Part shown: positions 41,716-52,826 of the stretch, in pieces
Numbering within the stretch: position 1 is the stretch's first letter
Layout: each line of letters starts with the position of its first letter
Assembly: GCA_030998225.1 (NCBI GenBank)
Contig: JAPYXD010000259.1
Coordinates: 2,170,001 to 2,234,000, forward strand
Length of the DNA stretch: 64,000 nt
Direction of reading: 5' to 3'
From: Diplolepis rosae
Taxonomy: Eukaryota > Arthropoda > Insecta > Hymenoptera > Diplolepididae
The notes under the pieces: model-generated
Seen by the model: the letters and a program-made list of their open reading frames with translations, nothing else
Database searches by the model: none
Told to the model about the DNA's origin: nothing
Program-made: the position numbers and the translations under genes

Positions 41716-42087
41716 CGGGTTACATCACCCAGGCGCGCCGAAAAACTAAGCTTTCTTTGTGAATTTTTTTCTCGAGTTGTATGTGATGGATCAAAATAAA
41801 ATTTTAGGGCTTTATTACACATATATTCAAGTTCTCAAAAATATTTTTTATTAAAAAATTTACAACAAAATGGCGTCGTGGCAGTATAATAAACGAAAAC
41901 ACAATTTTTTGAAGGAGGAAAACGGTGTGCAGCGTAGCAATCTTGGTGTTTCATCTGGAACAAAAAAAAAATTTTTTCTTAATTTACAATTGTTTTTCTA
42001 GCGAAGTACCCAGGATTTTAAATTTTGCTTGAAAATCCACAAATTTGTATGTTACTTTTTTTTTCATTTTTCAGCTGAAAAAAAAAT
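41716..42087. mobile_element. Another TTAA-started fragment (CGGGTTACATCACCCAGG)
   Basis: Immediately follows family K at its TTAA, with CGGGTTACATCACCCAGGCG and AATGGCGTCGTGGCAG. No matching right end is seen before family B sequence begins near 42088, so this is a truncated element or unrelated sequence. Confidence 0.4.
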
Positions 42088-42400
42088 TTGGGAAATACAA
42101 GAGAAAACAATTAAGAACGTCTCTCAATTTCTTTTGAGTAAAAATTTTGTAAAAAATTTGACAGCTAATTGTAAATATCGATAAGTTTTCGAATTTTTTT
42201 GAAAATTTTTACTAAAATGAAATTAACAGAGGTACTTTATTGTCATTTGTTACGTTTCCTAAATTTGCAGAAAGATACTTAGTAAATTAAAAAATTTATC
42301 TTAGATGAACGAATAAATGTATAATTCAGTCACGTGGTCCGATTGATACATGGCTTTAAAGTACATTCAAATCTGATATTTTTTCGAAATCTATCATGTC
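42088..42400. mobile_element. Family B copy with the empty site for element Q
   Basis: GGGAAATACAAGAGAAAAC at 42090-42108 is the uninterrupted site of element Q. The rest matches 23730-24030, ending CAGTCACGTGGTCCGATTGA and GGCTTTAAAG. Confidence 0.8.
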
Positions 42401-42483
42401 TATAGATAACAACAACGGAAAATAACGAAAACCTTTTTTCAGATTCAAGGGATGATGAAAAGTGGACATTCGTCCATATAATT

Positions 42484-42720
42484 TTTTTTATGTTTAGTAC
42501 CTTTATTTAGAAAGGTTTTGTGGGTTTTAAAAGATTCCATAACCTTTATGTATTTTAAAACTAAAAATGTTAAGTGTTTTGGGCATTTTTGGACATTTTT
42601 TGACTTTGAATATCTTTTTTGTTTCTCAACCAATTGTCATGATTCTTTTTTTATTTTGTTCCTTACAATGTGTAGCAACTTTTTGGGTATGAAAAATAAG
42701 GTAACATGACTGAAAAAAAG
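42484..42720 (+). repeat. Family P repeat, copy 3
   Basis: Matches 5560-5827 in reverse complement. 42721-43009 is unassigned AT-rich sequence. Confidence 0.6.
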
Positions 42721-43009
42721 TTATAAATAAAATTAAAAAATAAATAAAAATATCCTAAAATATAAAAAAAAAATTTTGTGGTTCCTTAAAATCTGATTAT
42801 TTTTAAAGAGTAAACTTCGAAAAAACTGCATTATGTACTTTGAGCTACATTAGTTGTTATTAAAAAATACATTTTATATATTTTAAATTTTTTCCCCGAT
42901 GAAATAAACATTTTTCTCTTAGAGTATGTTTTTAATAAGAGCACAAAAAGTTTTTATAGTGGTAATTAATTAAGTTTTTTTAAGAGCTTCCTAGCGACGA
43001 TCGAACTTT

Positions 43010-43155
43010 CTTAAACGAAGTTAACAGACTTTCTTTATTGTTTTCTCTTGTATTTTCCAAATTTCGAGAAAGATATTTTGTAAAATGAAAAAGTTATTTT
43101 ATACGAACTTTTACAGAAATTTGATCACGTGATCTGGATAATCCATGGCCTTAAT
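43010..43155. mobile_element. Family B right-half fragment
   Basis: AAACGAAGTTAACAGACTTT through GATCACGTGATCTGGATAATCC and ATGGCCTTAA. 43156-43620 has no recognised feature. Confidence 0.6.
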
Positions 43156-43623
43156 GGTCCCATTTTGCATTGGAAAGTCGTAGAAGCAACATTGACATTT
43201 TTTTAGTGATTCAGTACCGAGAATTCGATGCTAACCAATAATCTTTAAAAGTACCAAATTCGAATTATTTTAATTTTAAACTTCTGGAGCAAAATCAGAT
43301 GTTGAAAGATTATTCATTGTATTAAGATTGTAAGACTCCAGGGTGGCGATAAGTCAGAGACAATCTTGAACTGTTTAGTTTAGAATATTTGTCATTATCT
43401 ACCTTATCAGAAGAATACCTTTCTCTCGATATTAGATAAGATACGTTCCCGACAGGTGTCCCGCTTACGCCTAAAAAAAATTTACTTCATCTAACTAAAT
43501 CATTTTTATGAATAAACTCAGATTTTTTAAGATTTTTATGAAGTACTAAGAAATCAGGAATGATTACTAAAAAAAAAAGTAGTAATTATTTCTATTTTCC
43601 AATAATCGTTTGTATTCTTTCCA

Positions 43624-45482
43624 CACTCAGAAAAAGATTTAGTTAAATCAACAAAATTTTTATTGGTTCAACCATAGTATTTTGTTGTTATTCGACCAAA
43701 AAAAATTTTGGTTGATTGAACAAAATTATTTTACTGATTCGAAAAAATTCTTTAGTTACTAAAATTTGATTAATACAACCAAAAATTTGTTTCATCTAAT
43801 CAAATATTTTAGTTGATTTTAATAAATTTTAAGTATTTATTAGATGCAACCAAAAAATTTAATTATGCCAATGAAATACTTTCTAAATTTAACAAAATTA
43901 TTTTATTTAAAGAACAACATTTTTTTCCTGAGTGCATCTCTATTTTTCTCTGTTGTTAATTCAACCAAAGAATTTGTTTGTATGCAATCAAAAAGAGTTT
44001 TCCGAAAAGGATTTGGTTGAATCAAACAAATATTTTAGTTGATCTTACAAGATTTTGCCTGTCATAACCAAAGATCATGGTTTATTGAAGAAAAAGGTCT
44101 GGTTAAATAAAATAAATTTTTTTCTCTGTGCAGAAGAAAAATTACTCCTGCGAACCAAACAATTTTTTGAATAAACTCAAATCTTTGCTTATGTCTAACA
44201 AAGTTTGGTTGGATTAACTAAAATTTGCTCAAATTAATCAAAAGTAGATTAATTCAACAAACATATTTGTTTGGTATAAGCAAATCGTATCCAAAAAACC
44301 ACCAGTTGTTATTTTCACATAATAATTTGTTTCTATGCAACATAAAATAGTTTGTTTGGAAACGATTGGCTTAAATCAAACAAATATTTCAATTGCTGTA
44401 ACAAAATTTTGGTTATTCCAACTAAAAATAATGGTTTATTTTTAAAAATTGTTTATTAAAACAGAGTAAATTTATTTCTGGGTGTGGAAAAAAAATGTAC
44501 TTCTTCTAACCAAACAATTTTTTAAGTAAACTAAAATCTTTGTTTGAGTCTAACAAAGTTTGGTTGAATTAACCAAAATTTGTTCAAATTAATCGAAAGT
44601 CGGTTGATTCAACTGAAATATCTGTTTTATTCAAGTAAATCGTATTAAAAAAAAACACCTTTTGTAATTTTAACCAAATCATTTGTTTCTATGTAACCAA
44701 AAATAGATTGTCCGGAAACAGTTGGCTTAAATCAACCAAATATTCCAGTTGCTGCAACAAAATTTTAATTTTCTAAACCAAAGTTTATGGTTTATTCAAC
44801 AAAATGATTTGGTTAGAGCAAGTCAATTTTTTTGTGGATGTCAAAAAATGTAGTTGATCAAACCAAAAAATGTTGTTAAAGCAACTAAGATCTTTGGTCA
44901 AGTTGAACAAAATTTAATTAAATCAAACAAATCGCATCCAAACAAACCATTTTCGTTTGAATAAGACAAATTTTTTTGGTTCGATCAACCAAACAATTTG
45001 GTCTCATGCAACCGAAATTGGTTTATATGGATGCGATTTGCTTGAATGAAACAAATAATTTTGTTGAATTAATCTACTTTTGATTAATTTGAGCAAATTT
45101 TATTTAATTCAACCAAATTTCGGTTAATTTAACTAAATTCTGTTTGACTTAAATTGTACACAGAAAAAATTTATTTTTTCTAACCAGACCTTTTTGTTGA
45201 ATAAACCATGATCTTTGATTAGGCCAACGAAAATGTTGTTAGATCAACTAAAATATTTGTTTGAGTTAACAAAATCGTTTCCGAGGAAATATTTTTGGTT
45301 GCATACAAACAAATTCTTTGTTAATCAAATCAAACAAATCACATCCAAACAAATTATTCTCGGTTGCATGAGACCAATTTTTTTGGTTGAATCAATTTAA
45401 AATATGGTCAATCCTATAATAAGCAATTTTTTGCCTGATCCAACTAAATTTTGGTTGGATTAGTCACATTTTTTTCTGAGCG
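43624..45482. mobile_element. Array of AATCAACCAAA-word elements (family G)
   Basis: Several elements lie end to end. The first, 43624-43934, has ends CACTCAGAAAAAGATTTAGT and TTTTTTTCCTGAGTG with CA duplicated (43622-43623, 43935-43936). The last, 45159-45482, has ends CACAGAAAAAATTTA and TTTTTTTCTGAGCG with TA duplicated (45157-45158, 45483-45484). Interiors are words such as TTGGTTGAATCAACCAAA, ATCTTTG and ATCCAAACAAA. Intermediate edges near 44125, 44485 and 44840 resemble further termini. The 61-codon frame at 45215-45400 translates the words. Confidence 0.8.
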
Positions 45483-45559
45483 TAGAGCAATTCAAACTTA
45501 AATTGCTAAGCAAATAAAAATATTTTTGAAATCCTTGGATAAAGAAACGCTTTAGATAG

Positions 45560-45815
45560 TAGTGAGTCCAGGACTTTTAGGTTGACGTTCGAAAGCTCTT
45601 CCAATTGAGTCGCAGAGGCATGTCACTCTTCACAGAAAAATACCGTTATGAAGCTGTACAATGCATATAATTGAATGACTAAGTGGTTGGCTTTCAAACT
45701 TTTCTATTTCTATCCTGTTTAAAAACGGGGTTTCAAACTTAACTACTTAGTTGTTCAATCCCTTGTACTGAACTGCGAGATAACGGTATCTTCTTTTCAA
45801 GTGAATAACGTTGAA
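45560..45815 (-). repeat. Degenerate tRNA-like segment followed by an inverted repeat
   Basis: On the minus strand near 45622-45570, CTCAATTGGAAGAGC resembles a tRNA D arm/A box, and GTCCTGGACTCACTAC falls where a T arm would be, but without the GTTCGA core. 45640-45700 pairs with 45750-45805 (ATACCGTTAT/ATAACGGTAT, GTACAATGCA/CCTTGTACTG, ACTAAGTGGTT/AACTACTTAGT). Possibly a decayed SINE. Confidence 0.4.
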
Positions 45816-45822
45816 TGCCTAC

Positions 45823-46235
45823 TCTCTAAATCTAAATCAGTCAAAATTCGACTGGATTATTAAGAGTTACCTATCCTTCCCTGTATGCAATTAGCCATTT
45901 TACACTGATTATCAGTCAAAAATGACTGCATGGCAAAAAATTGGACACTAATTTCAATTTAGTCAAATTTTTACTGATCAAGATTTACTCTCTAAATCTG
46001 AATCAGTGATTTGCCTTTTCACTGAATCATCAGTAGAAACAAAGTTTTCACTGCTAAATCAGTTAATTTTCACTGTTTAATTAGTGAAAACAATATTTTC
46101 CACTGTTAAATCAGTTACTTTTCACTGAAGTAATCAGTGAAATTTGACTGATTCGTAGTAACCTCTTTTTAGCTATTTCAATCAGTCAAATTTCACTGAT
46201 AATTAGTAGATTTTGACTGATTCAGATTTAGAAAG
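45823..46235. mobile_element. Two adjacent D-family (TGATTCAGT-word) elements
   Basis: A shorter one starts CTCTCTAAATCTAAATCAGT at 45823 and ends GATCAAGATTTA at 45987. A second runs from CTCTCTAAATCTGAATCAGT (45988) to CAGATTTAGAAAG (46235). Words are ACTGATTT and AATCAGTGAAA on both strands. Family C follows almost directly. Confidence 0.8.
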
Positions 46236-46238
46236 TGA

Positions 46239-46841
46239 GGTAGTTGATCCACGAAAATTAGACCTTAGGCAAAAATAGATAATTTTGCTTTCAAGAATAG
46301 CAATATTATTATTGAAGAGCTATTTTGGAAGAGAAAAGATTAATTTCCATGAAGAAAATTTGAAATACAGAAAAATAATGTTATTAATAAATTTTATTTT
46401 GCCCCAACTTTTTTTCTTTCTTATCCCTACAATTTAACAATTTCCAATTTTCGAAAGTGAATAAATTATTATCAAATTCAGCAATTTGTTTAAACAAATT
46501 TCGTTTTGGAAAATGTTTTTTTAATAGTTTCAGCCATTAAAGAATTTATTTTTAAAAATCTAAAACGGTGAAGTTGTGGGAAATCTTTTTTCTAAAAAAA
46601 TGATTCATGATTTGTTAGAATCGCATAATTTTTTAAAATTTGGCAAGAAGCAATAAGAAAAAAAGTTGGGTCAAAAATAAAATTTATTAATAAAATTATT
46701 TTTCTGTGTTTCAAATTTTTTTCATGTAAAATAATCTTTTCTATTTCAAAAAAGCCCTTCAATAATAATATTACTATTCTTGAAAGCAAAATTAGCTATT
46801 TTTGCCTAAGATCTAATTTTCGTGGATGAAAACTACCTTAA
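46239..46841. mobile_element. Family C, right end intact, left TTAA lost
   Basis: GGTAGTTGATCCACGAAAAT through GAAAACTACCTTAA, with a deletion around 46427-46432 in the left arm. The minus frame at 46592-46789 (65 codons) starts MLSRIVILLLKGFF, the same arm frame as in other copies. Confidence 0.85.
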
Positions 46842-46902
46842 AGAGAACTTATCTATTATATTTCAATCTTATACAGAAATTTTGAATCAATCTTTTAATT
46901 TA

Positions 46903-47025
46903 TGGCACTGAAAATGGCCCCCATATGTGGGGGCCAAAACAACAAGAAATAAATAAAAATTCTGTGAATTTTGTGTCGATATAATAGCAGACATGTTATC
47001 AAACATGTCACTTTATAATTGTTGG
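46903..47025 (+). ncRNA. Hammerhead-like motif 9 (degenerate) followed by family V
   Basis: GGCACTGAAAATGGCCCCCA and TGTGGGGGCCAAAAC keep the stem II of the CUGAAGA subfamily, but the core is altered on both sides (CTGAAAA, and AAAA for GAAA). The family V segment follows at 46940 with GACATGTTATCAAACATGTC, a perfect hairpin, at 46989-47008. Inactive by sequence. Confidence 0.5.
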
Positions 47026-47697
47026 AAATGTTTAGAAATTCATGAATTTTTCAGGGTATAAACGTAACGGATAATTATATAAACGTATCTTAAATTCAAA
47101 ACAAATTTACTTACATTTTCCTAAATTGATTTTTAAATCTTAGAACTGTGACAACATTTTCAGATACAAGTATCAGAATATTTTGTAATTTGTAACTGAA
47201 AATTTGTCTTTTTAATTAACTAAATAACGTAACTGAATTTTTGCAGATTTATCTTAATTTCAAGAACTTGTAACTACATAAAACTTCAGTTACGTATTTC
47301 TGGAAATTCCGCCAATTTCTAACAGTGTTTGGATTTGAAGTTATGTATCAGTTATATTAATTTAAACTTTAAAAGGTTGTTGTCGGGACTTCAAAATAAT
47401 TCGATAGAAAAAATGATTTGAAATTGAACTCTGAAAAATACATTAGATTATATTTTCATTTCGTTTGTTAATAAAGCAAGAAGAAAGCTCGATACACGAA
47501 AAAATAACTGATATAGAGGGAAAATTAAAGCTGAATTTTTTTTCCTGTTTTTTCCTATGTTCAAAATTATATCTTTTTGAAAATTTGGGAAACATAGGGA
47601 AAGACAATAATGCACCTCTGTTAACTTCTTCTTAATAAATTTTTGGAAAAATATTGAAAAAGTTATTGATAATTACATTTAACTGTAAAAATGTTTG

Positions 47698-48053
47698 TTA
47701 AGGCCATGGATCAACCAGATTACGTGACCAAATTCCTGTAAAAGTTCGTGTAAGATAACTTTTTTATTTTACAAAATGTCTTCCTGGAAAATACAAGAGA
47801 AAACGATAAAAAACGTCTCTCAACTTCTTTTGAGTGAAAAATTTGCAAAAACTTTTACAGTTAAGTAAATGTCGATAAGTTTACCAACTTTTTTCCAAAT
47901 TTTTACTTGAAAGAAGTTAACAGACGTGCTTTATTGTCTTTTGATAAGTTTCCCAAATTTTCAGAAAGATACTTTGTAAATTAAAAAAGTTATGTTACAT
48001 TAACGAAGAAATGTATAATTTAGTCACGTGGTTCGGTTGATCCATGGGCTTAA
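47698..48053. mobile_element. Family B, complete 356 bp element with TTAA ends
   Basis: TTAAGGCCATGGATCAACCA at the left and GGTTGATCCATGGGCTTAA at the right. Further in, ACGTGACCAAATT pairs with AATTTAGTCACGTGG, AAGTTCGTGTAAGATAACTT with AGTTATGTTACATTAACGAA, and the arms continue to a GTAAATGTCGATAAGTTTAC centre. Fragments are scattered through the window (3541, 23727, 42088, 43010, 58407, 61105). No frame of note. Confidence 0.9.
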
Positions 48054-48458
48054 CCCTTTTAAGTAAAAAACTTCGATACAGCTTTGAAAATGAGTGTCTT
48101 TATCTTTAAATCCAAATTAATGAATTTAATTACATATATGAATTCTTTCATTCAATTCTATAGAGAACTAATAATTTCCGCAATTTCCAGAAACACGTGA
48201 CTGGAGTTTTTTTTCAGTTACAGTTTCGTAAAATTAAAATAGAATTTCAAAAAGTTCAGTAAATTTTCAGTAAATTTAAGAAACAATTTCTTAATTTTCA
48301 GTTACAATATGTTGAATATCCTGATATTTGCACCTGGAAATTCTGAAACCTGTAAAAGGAATAACTTTACGTTTTTGGTAACTGACGTTTTATGCAGTTA
48401 CATGTAACTGAAAATTTTATGATAAATTTTATAAAAATTCTCTTACAGTTTGGTAGTT

Positions 48459-49177
48459 TTAAGGGGGTCCACCTGTGTGAGGGCGGTATTTCAAACGCTT
48501 TTTCGGGAATGTTTGTTGGGAGAACTAATTCGAAAATGAGAATAAGTTTAACGTTATTTTGAAGGTTTGTGGTTTTATTATAATAGTAAATTTTTCCAAT
48601 AGTGTAATCCGAAGGCTTGTATTCATTAAGGGCATTGAAAGTGACCCCTTCAAAATGGAATACCGAAATTGTGGGCAAGATTCCGCTCGAACCAGTTATC
48701 TAAAACACAAAAAGTAAAAAAAATATTATTTCTGTTTATGTTGTCGAGGTACTGACGTAGCATTTTGACGAAATTTTAAAAATTGAAGAAATGGCAGTAC
48801 TTTTCATAAAAATTAATCATTTTCATGCTTTTTTCGATATAATATATGCTGTAAAATTAAAAAAAAAAGATTTCAAAAAACCGCTACGTGGGTACCTTCA
48901 GTTATCTCTATAAATGAGTCAGTTAAAATTTCAAGTCAATCTGTTAAGTAGATTTTTTTCAATCCTGCCCACAAATTTCAAAAACATGGTTTCTAGAAAA
49001 ACGCGTTTAAAGTTTGGAAACACAACAGAACTTTGTATTGTAGACTCACATTTAATCTGCAATTAGGTTGAATTCATGAAAATTGCTTAAGGACATCGTT
49101 AGTCATATCTTAAAGATGCAAAAAATGTCAAAAAAAAATCGATTTTTCGAAAATTTTACACAGGTGGACCCCCTTAA
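48459..49177. mobile_element. Family L, 719 bp element with TTAA target duplication
   Basis: TTAAGGGGGTCCACCTGTGT at the left and ACACAGGTGGACCCCCTTAA at the right are perfect 20 bp inverted ends. The empty site CAGTTTGGCAGTTTTAAGATACATTT lies at 56815-56840. The 103-codon minus frame at 48367-48678 crosses the left boundary and is not a gene of the element. Probably a piggyBac-type non-autonomous element, by the TTAA target (inference). Confidence 0.9.
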
Positions 49178-49400
49178 GATACATTTTATAAAAATTTAAT
49201 CAAGTTTCATAATATTAAGAAGAATTTCAGAAAATTCAGTACATTTTTCGCAAGTTCAAGATACTTTTATCCAAGAACATCATAAATATCGTCAAATTTT
49301 ACGTTACCTTTTTAACATACAAATTTTTTAAATTTCAGAACATTTCTAAAAGTGTATATACATATCAATTTACAGAAATTTTACAAAATTCCAGTGAAGA

Positions 49401-50095
49401 CTGGTTTATCCGAAACTCAAATCACCTGTAGGGGATGTGAGTTTTACGATAAATTAATACAATATAATTATAGAAAATGACGTATCTCAAGACAAGTTAT
49501 CATGAAAAATGGAGAATTAATTATAAAAAAGTGATGAAACAACCCAGAGGTATTGAAGATAAATGTTCCATATTTTTCCTTCATCATCGTCTCTGACACG
49601 ACTTAGCATTCTATTTTTGTATGTTTGTTTGCTTTTGTGTTTCTTGATGAATAATGAACCTGCATAATGTGAAGCTAAGGTAGTGAGTTGTAATTGTGTC
49701 GTGTTTGAGAATATCCAGGTTTTTCTCCCAACATTCCTGGGTACATCCGTCCAGTGTTTCGGGCAAAGTGTATTGTATTTGTAGATGCTTTGTATTTGTA
49801 TATTTGCATTGCATATATGCTTTTTATTTCATTGTGAAGCAGTGGAGAAACCTATGTCGTAATTTTAGTCGCTTTACAAATTCGACCTACCACCCTCGGC
49901 TAGACTGCTTCCTATGGAAAATATTGCTCCACCTCTAGTGACTACTAAAGTACCCAGAATGTAAATTGTAAACGTTAATGAACGCCTGACAATCACACCT
50001 CTCGAGAAACGGATTCCTCAAAAATTTACCTCCTTTCTCTTCTTTCCTTAAAACAAACTATATCTTTCAACAAAGCAAGTGAAAGAACCTACGCA
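49401..50095. other. Unique-looking sequence, no recognised gene
   Basis: Less repetitive, with overlapping frames of 67 (minus, 49611-49814) and 80 codons (plus, 49696-49938). Neither shows a motif. This may be single-copy host sequence. Confidence 0.4.
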
Positions 50096-50396
50096 CTGAA
50101 GAATAATGGGTTATTTAAACCAAAATTTACATCTGAAAATAATGTATTTCATCTGACCAAAATATTTTGTTAAATAAACCAAATTCTTTGGTTAAGAAAT
50201 TTCGTTAGATCCACTAGTCGATTTGTTTGATTAAAGCAAATCGATTTTGAACAAAATATTTTTGATTGGATACAAACAAATTCTTTAAACAATTTAACAA
50301 AAGGTGGTTCGTTTGGATACAATTTGCTAGAATAAAAAACAAAATTTAGTTGATTCAACAAAATTTCGGTTAATTCAACAAAAGGTGGTTTGTTTG
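50096..50396. mobile_element. Family G word element, left part, host of element H
   Basis: CGCACTGAAGAATAATGGGT at the left, then AAACCAAATTCTTTGG-type words. The sequence breaks at GGTGGTTTGTTTG, where element H begins, and resumes at 52887 with TGGATACAATTTGCTAGAAT. The unbroken form GGTGGTTCGTTTGGATACAA is at 50302-50321. Confidence 0.75.
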
Positions 50397-50890
50397 CACG
50401 GAGAAAAGTGGATATTGACCCATAATATCTAGATATTGAGGCACAATGTCAGTAGCATTCAACTATGTGACAAACATTTAGATATTCTACTTCAATGCCT
50501 GCAGATATTGAAAAAAAGATATTAACCACCAGTATCTCAGATATTGAGCTTGATTATCTCAGATATTAAAAATAAATATTCAAGATACTAAACTTCTGAA
50601 TATCCTCATTAGTAAACTTGAATGTCTGAGGTACTAAAGTTTAATACCTCAGATATTTAACATCAATATCAGGTATACTGAAAAGGTAAGTTATAGATGT
50701 TACAGCTCAATTTCTAAGATACTCAAAAAATTATTTTAAAGGTTATAAAATAACTACATATTTAGTTTTAAAAAAAAAATCAAATTATATTTTATTTTGT
50801 TCTTTTCTGTAAAAGTAATATCGATGTTTGAACAAAATTTCCATTATCTGGCATGTCTAATATTAATTTAATGTTCTTATTAGAAACTTA

Positions 50891-51819
50891 CACGGAGAAA
50901 AATGGATATTGACCCATAATATCTAGACATTGAGGCACAATGTCAGTAGCATTCAACTATGTGACAAACATTTAGATATTCTACTTCAATGCCTACAGAT
51001 ATTGAAAAAAAGATATTAACCACCAGTATCTCAGATATTGAACTTGATTATCTCAGATATTAAGAATGAATATTCGAGACACTAAACTTCTGAATATCCT
51101 CGTTAGTATACTTGAATGCCTGAGGTACTATAGTTGACTATCTCAGATATTTAACATCAATATCAGGTATACTGGAAATGTAAGTTATAAATGTTACAGC
51201 TCAATATCTAAGATACTCAAAAAATTATTTTAAAGGTTATAAAATAACTACATATTCAGTTTTTAGAAAAAAGTCAAATTATATTTTATTATGTTCTTTT
51301 CTGTAAAAGTAATGTAGATGTTTGAACCAAATTTTCATTATCTGGCATGTCTAAAATTAATTTAATGTTCTTGTTAGAAACTTAAACTTAACAATAAGGT
51401 TAGATTTTATTTTCGGCTATAAACCACATATAGAGAAAATATATAACTTATATGTTTTACTTACTGCATCTCAAGTTAATGACCCGATCACTTTTATTCC
51501 ATTAGAAACACTTATTAGAATTTAAGTAAACTTTAATAAACTTTTAAAATTTATCTTTCCGGAACGCTGCAAGCATGTCAATCTTAGATTCACTTAGATT
51601 TCGATGAGAGCGAAAAAGTGATCACATAACCTTTATATATATGCGCGCGCACTTCATACTTCAATATCTAAACTATTGAATCTGAATATCAAATGTTACT
51701 TCTTGGCAAAATCTTATATATTGAAAAAAAAAATTTAATATTGCGTGTCAATATCTAGATATTATGGATGAATATTTCCTATTTGAATATCTACTTTTCA
51801 ATATCCATTTTTCTCCGTG
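50891..51819. mobile_element. Element H (inner copy) inserted in the outer H, TA target duplication
   Basis: 929 bp, CACGGAGAAAAATGGATATT to AATATCCATTTTTCTCCGTG, with TA at 50889-50890 and 51820-51821. The same target is intact inside this copy itself (TTAGAAACTTAAACTTAACA at 51373-51392), so H inserted into H. Inner and outer copies are over 95 percent alike. The 66-codon frame at 51764-51964 spans the inner right end and is a composite. Confidence 0.9.
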
Positions 51820-52200
51820 TAACCTTAACACTAAGGTTATAGATTTCATTCTCGGCTATAAACCACATATAGAGAAAATATATAACTTATATGTTTTACT
51901 TACTGCATCTCAAGTTAATGACCCGATCACTTTTATTCCATTAGAAACACTTATTAGAATTTAAGTAAACTTTAATAAACTTTTAAAATTTATCTTTCCG
52001 GAACATTGCAAGCATATCAATTTTAGATTCACTTAAATTTCGATGAGAGCGAAAAAGTGATCACATGACCTTTATATATATGCGCGCGCACTTCATGCTT
52101 CAATATCTAAACTATTGAATCTGAATATCAAATGTTACTTCTCGAAAAAATCTTATATATTGAAAAAAAAAATTTAATATTGCGTGTCAATATCTAGATA

Positions 52201-52826
52201 AAGGGTTTCCCAATAAGGGTGATATGTTTTGAAATTGAAAAAAAACACTGAATATTCATTCGGAATTGATCGAAATCTTTTTTATTATATTGGATATTCT
52301 ATGCCATTTATGATTTAAAGAATATATCGGCCAAATGTCCCCCGAGACTTGAGCCAAAAATGCGCCTCATCAGAAAAGATGATTTTTTGATGAAAATTGG
52401 GATCATTTTCAATTGATTCCAGAGCCCAATCCGCGAACTCCCGACGCAAACGATGGTCATTAGGCTTCAGTTCTTGGGCCAGAATCATCTTATAGGGATG
52501 CAGGCCAAGATCCAATCGCAAAATACGCCAGGTAGTCATCCTGGACAGGCCCAATTCCTGAGATCGGCGTGGCACGGACAATTCACGGTACGGCGGCTAT
52601 ATTCTGTGTAGAACGTGCGGTACGCATACGATTTTGAACACCGACAAAACTTCTCGAATTTTGATAAAATAATTGGACAATTTCCAAACGTTGTGGAAGC
52701 GTGAAACTACTCATGATTAAATGGCAAACCTTACTGATGACAACTGACAGCAGACGTCAAAAATTTCAGTTCAAATGAGCCCGATAGGGACATTCAAAAT
52801 CATATCACCCCTATTGGGAAACCCTT
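52201..52826 (-). mobile_element. Tc1/mariner-type element, internally deleted, TA target duplication
   Basis: Ends AAGGGTTTCCCAATAAGGGT and (reverse complement) AAGGGTTTCCCAATAGGGGT, matching for about 26 bp with one change. TA at 52199-52200 and 52827-52828. The empty site TATCTAGATATTATGGATGA is present in the inner H copy at 51750-51769. The total length of 626 bp is about half that of an autonomous element, and it carries a broken transposase. Confidence 0.95.
52308..52714 (-). pseudogene. Tc1/mariner transposase remnant, frameshifted and missing most of the catalytic domain
   Basis: ATG at 52714 opens a 43-codon frame beginning MSSFTLPQRLEIVQLFYQN, an N-terminal helix-turn-helix start, then TARSTQNIAAV and a stop at 52585-52583. 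A second frame (52584-52315) continues with SVPRRSQELGLS, LGLHPYK, LKPNDHRLRREFADWAL and FSDEAHF, whose Asp is the first catalytic acid of the DDE/D triad. Just after FSDEAHFWL the reading passes directly to what looks like the extreme C terminus (RGHLADIFFK in a third frame), so the second and third catalytic acids are deleted. The SVPRRSQELGLS...FSDEAHF pattern is known from transposases widespread in insects. This copy cannot encode an active enzyme. Its precise subfamily is not determined. Confidence 0.9.

Larger units (their letters stand above)
47026..49400. repeat. Repeat N, host for elements B and L
   Basis: AT-rich sequence of TTTCAGAAATT and GTAACTGAAAATTT-type words. The stretch ATTCTCTTACAGTTTGGTAG...AAGATACATTTTATAAAA recurs at 56810-56845 and 56515-56545. 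Complete elements of families B and L are inserted in it. Confidence 0.55.

Noticed and set aside
48367..48678. 103-codon minus frame as a gene of family L
   Set aside because: It crosses the left TTAA boundary of the element, so it is a chance composite of element and flank.
52315..52581. 88-codon frame as an intact transposase gene
   Set aside because: It lacks the N terminus in frame and two of three catalytic acids, and starts within the domain.
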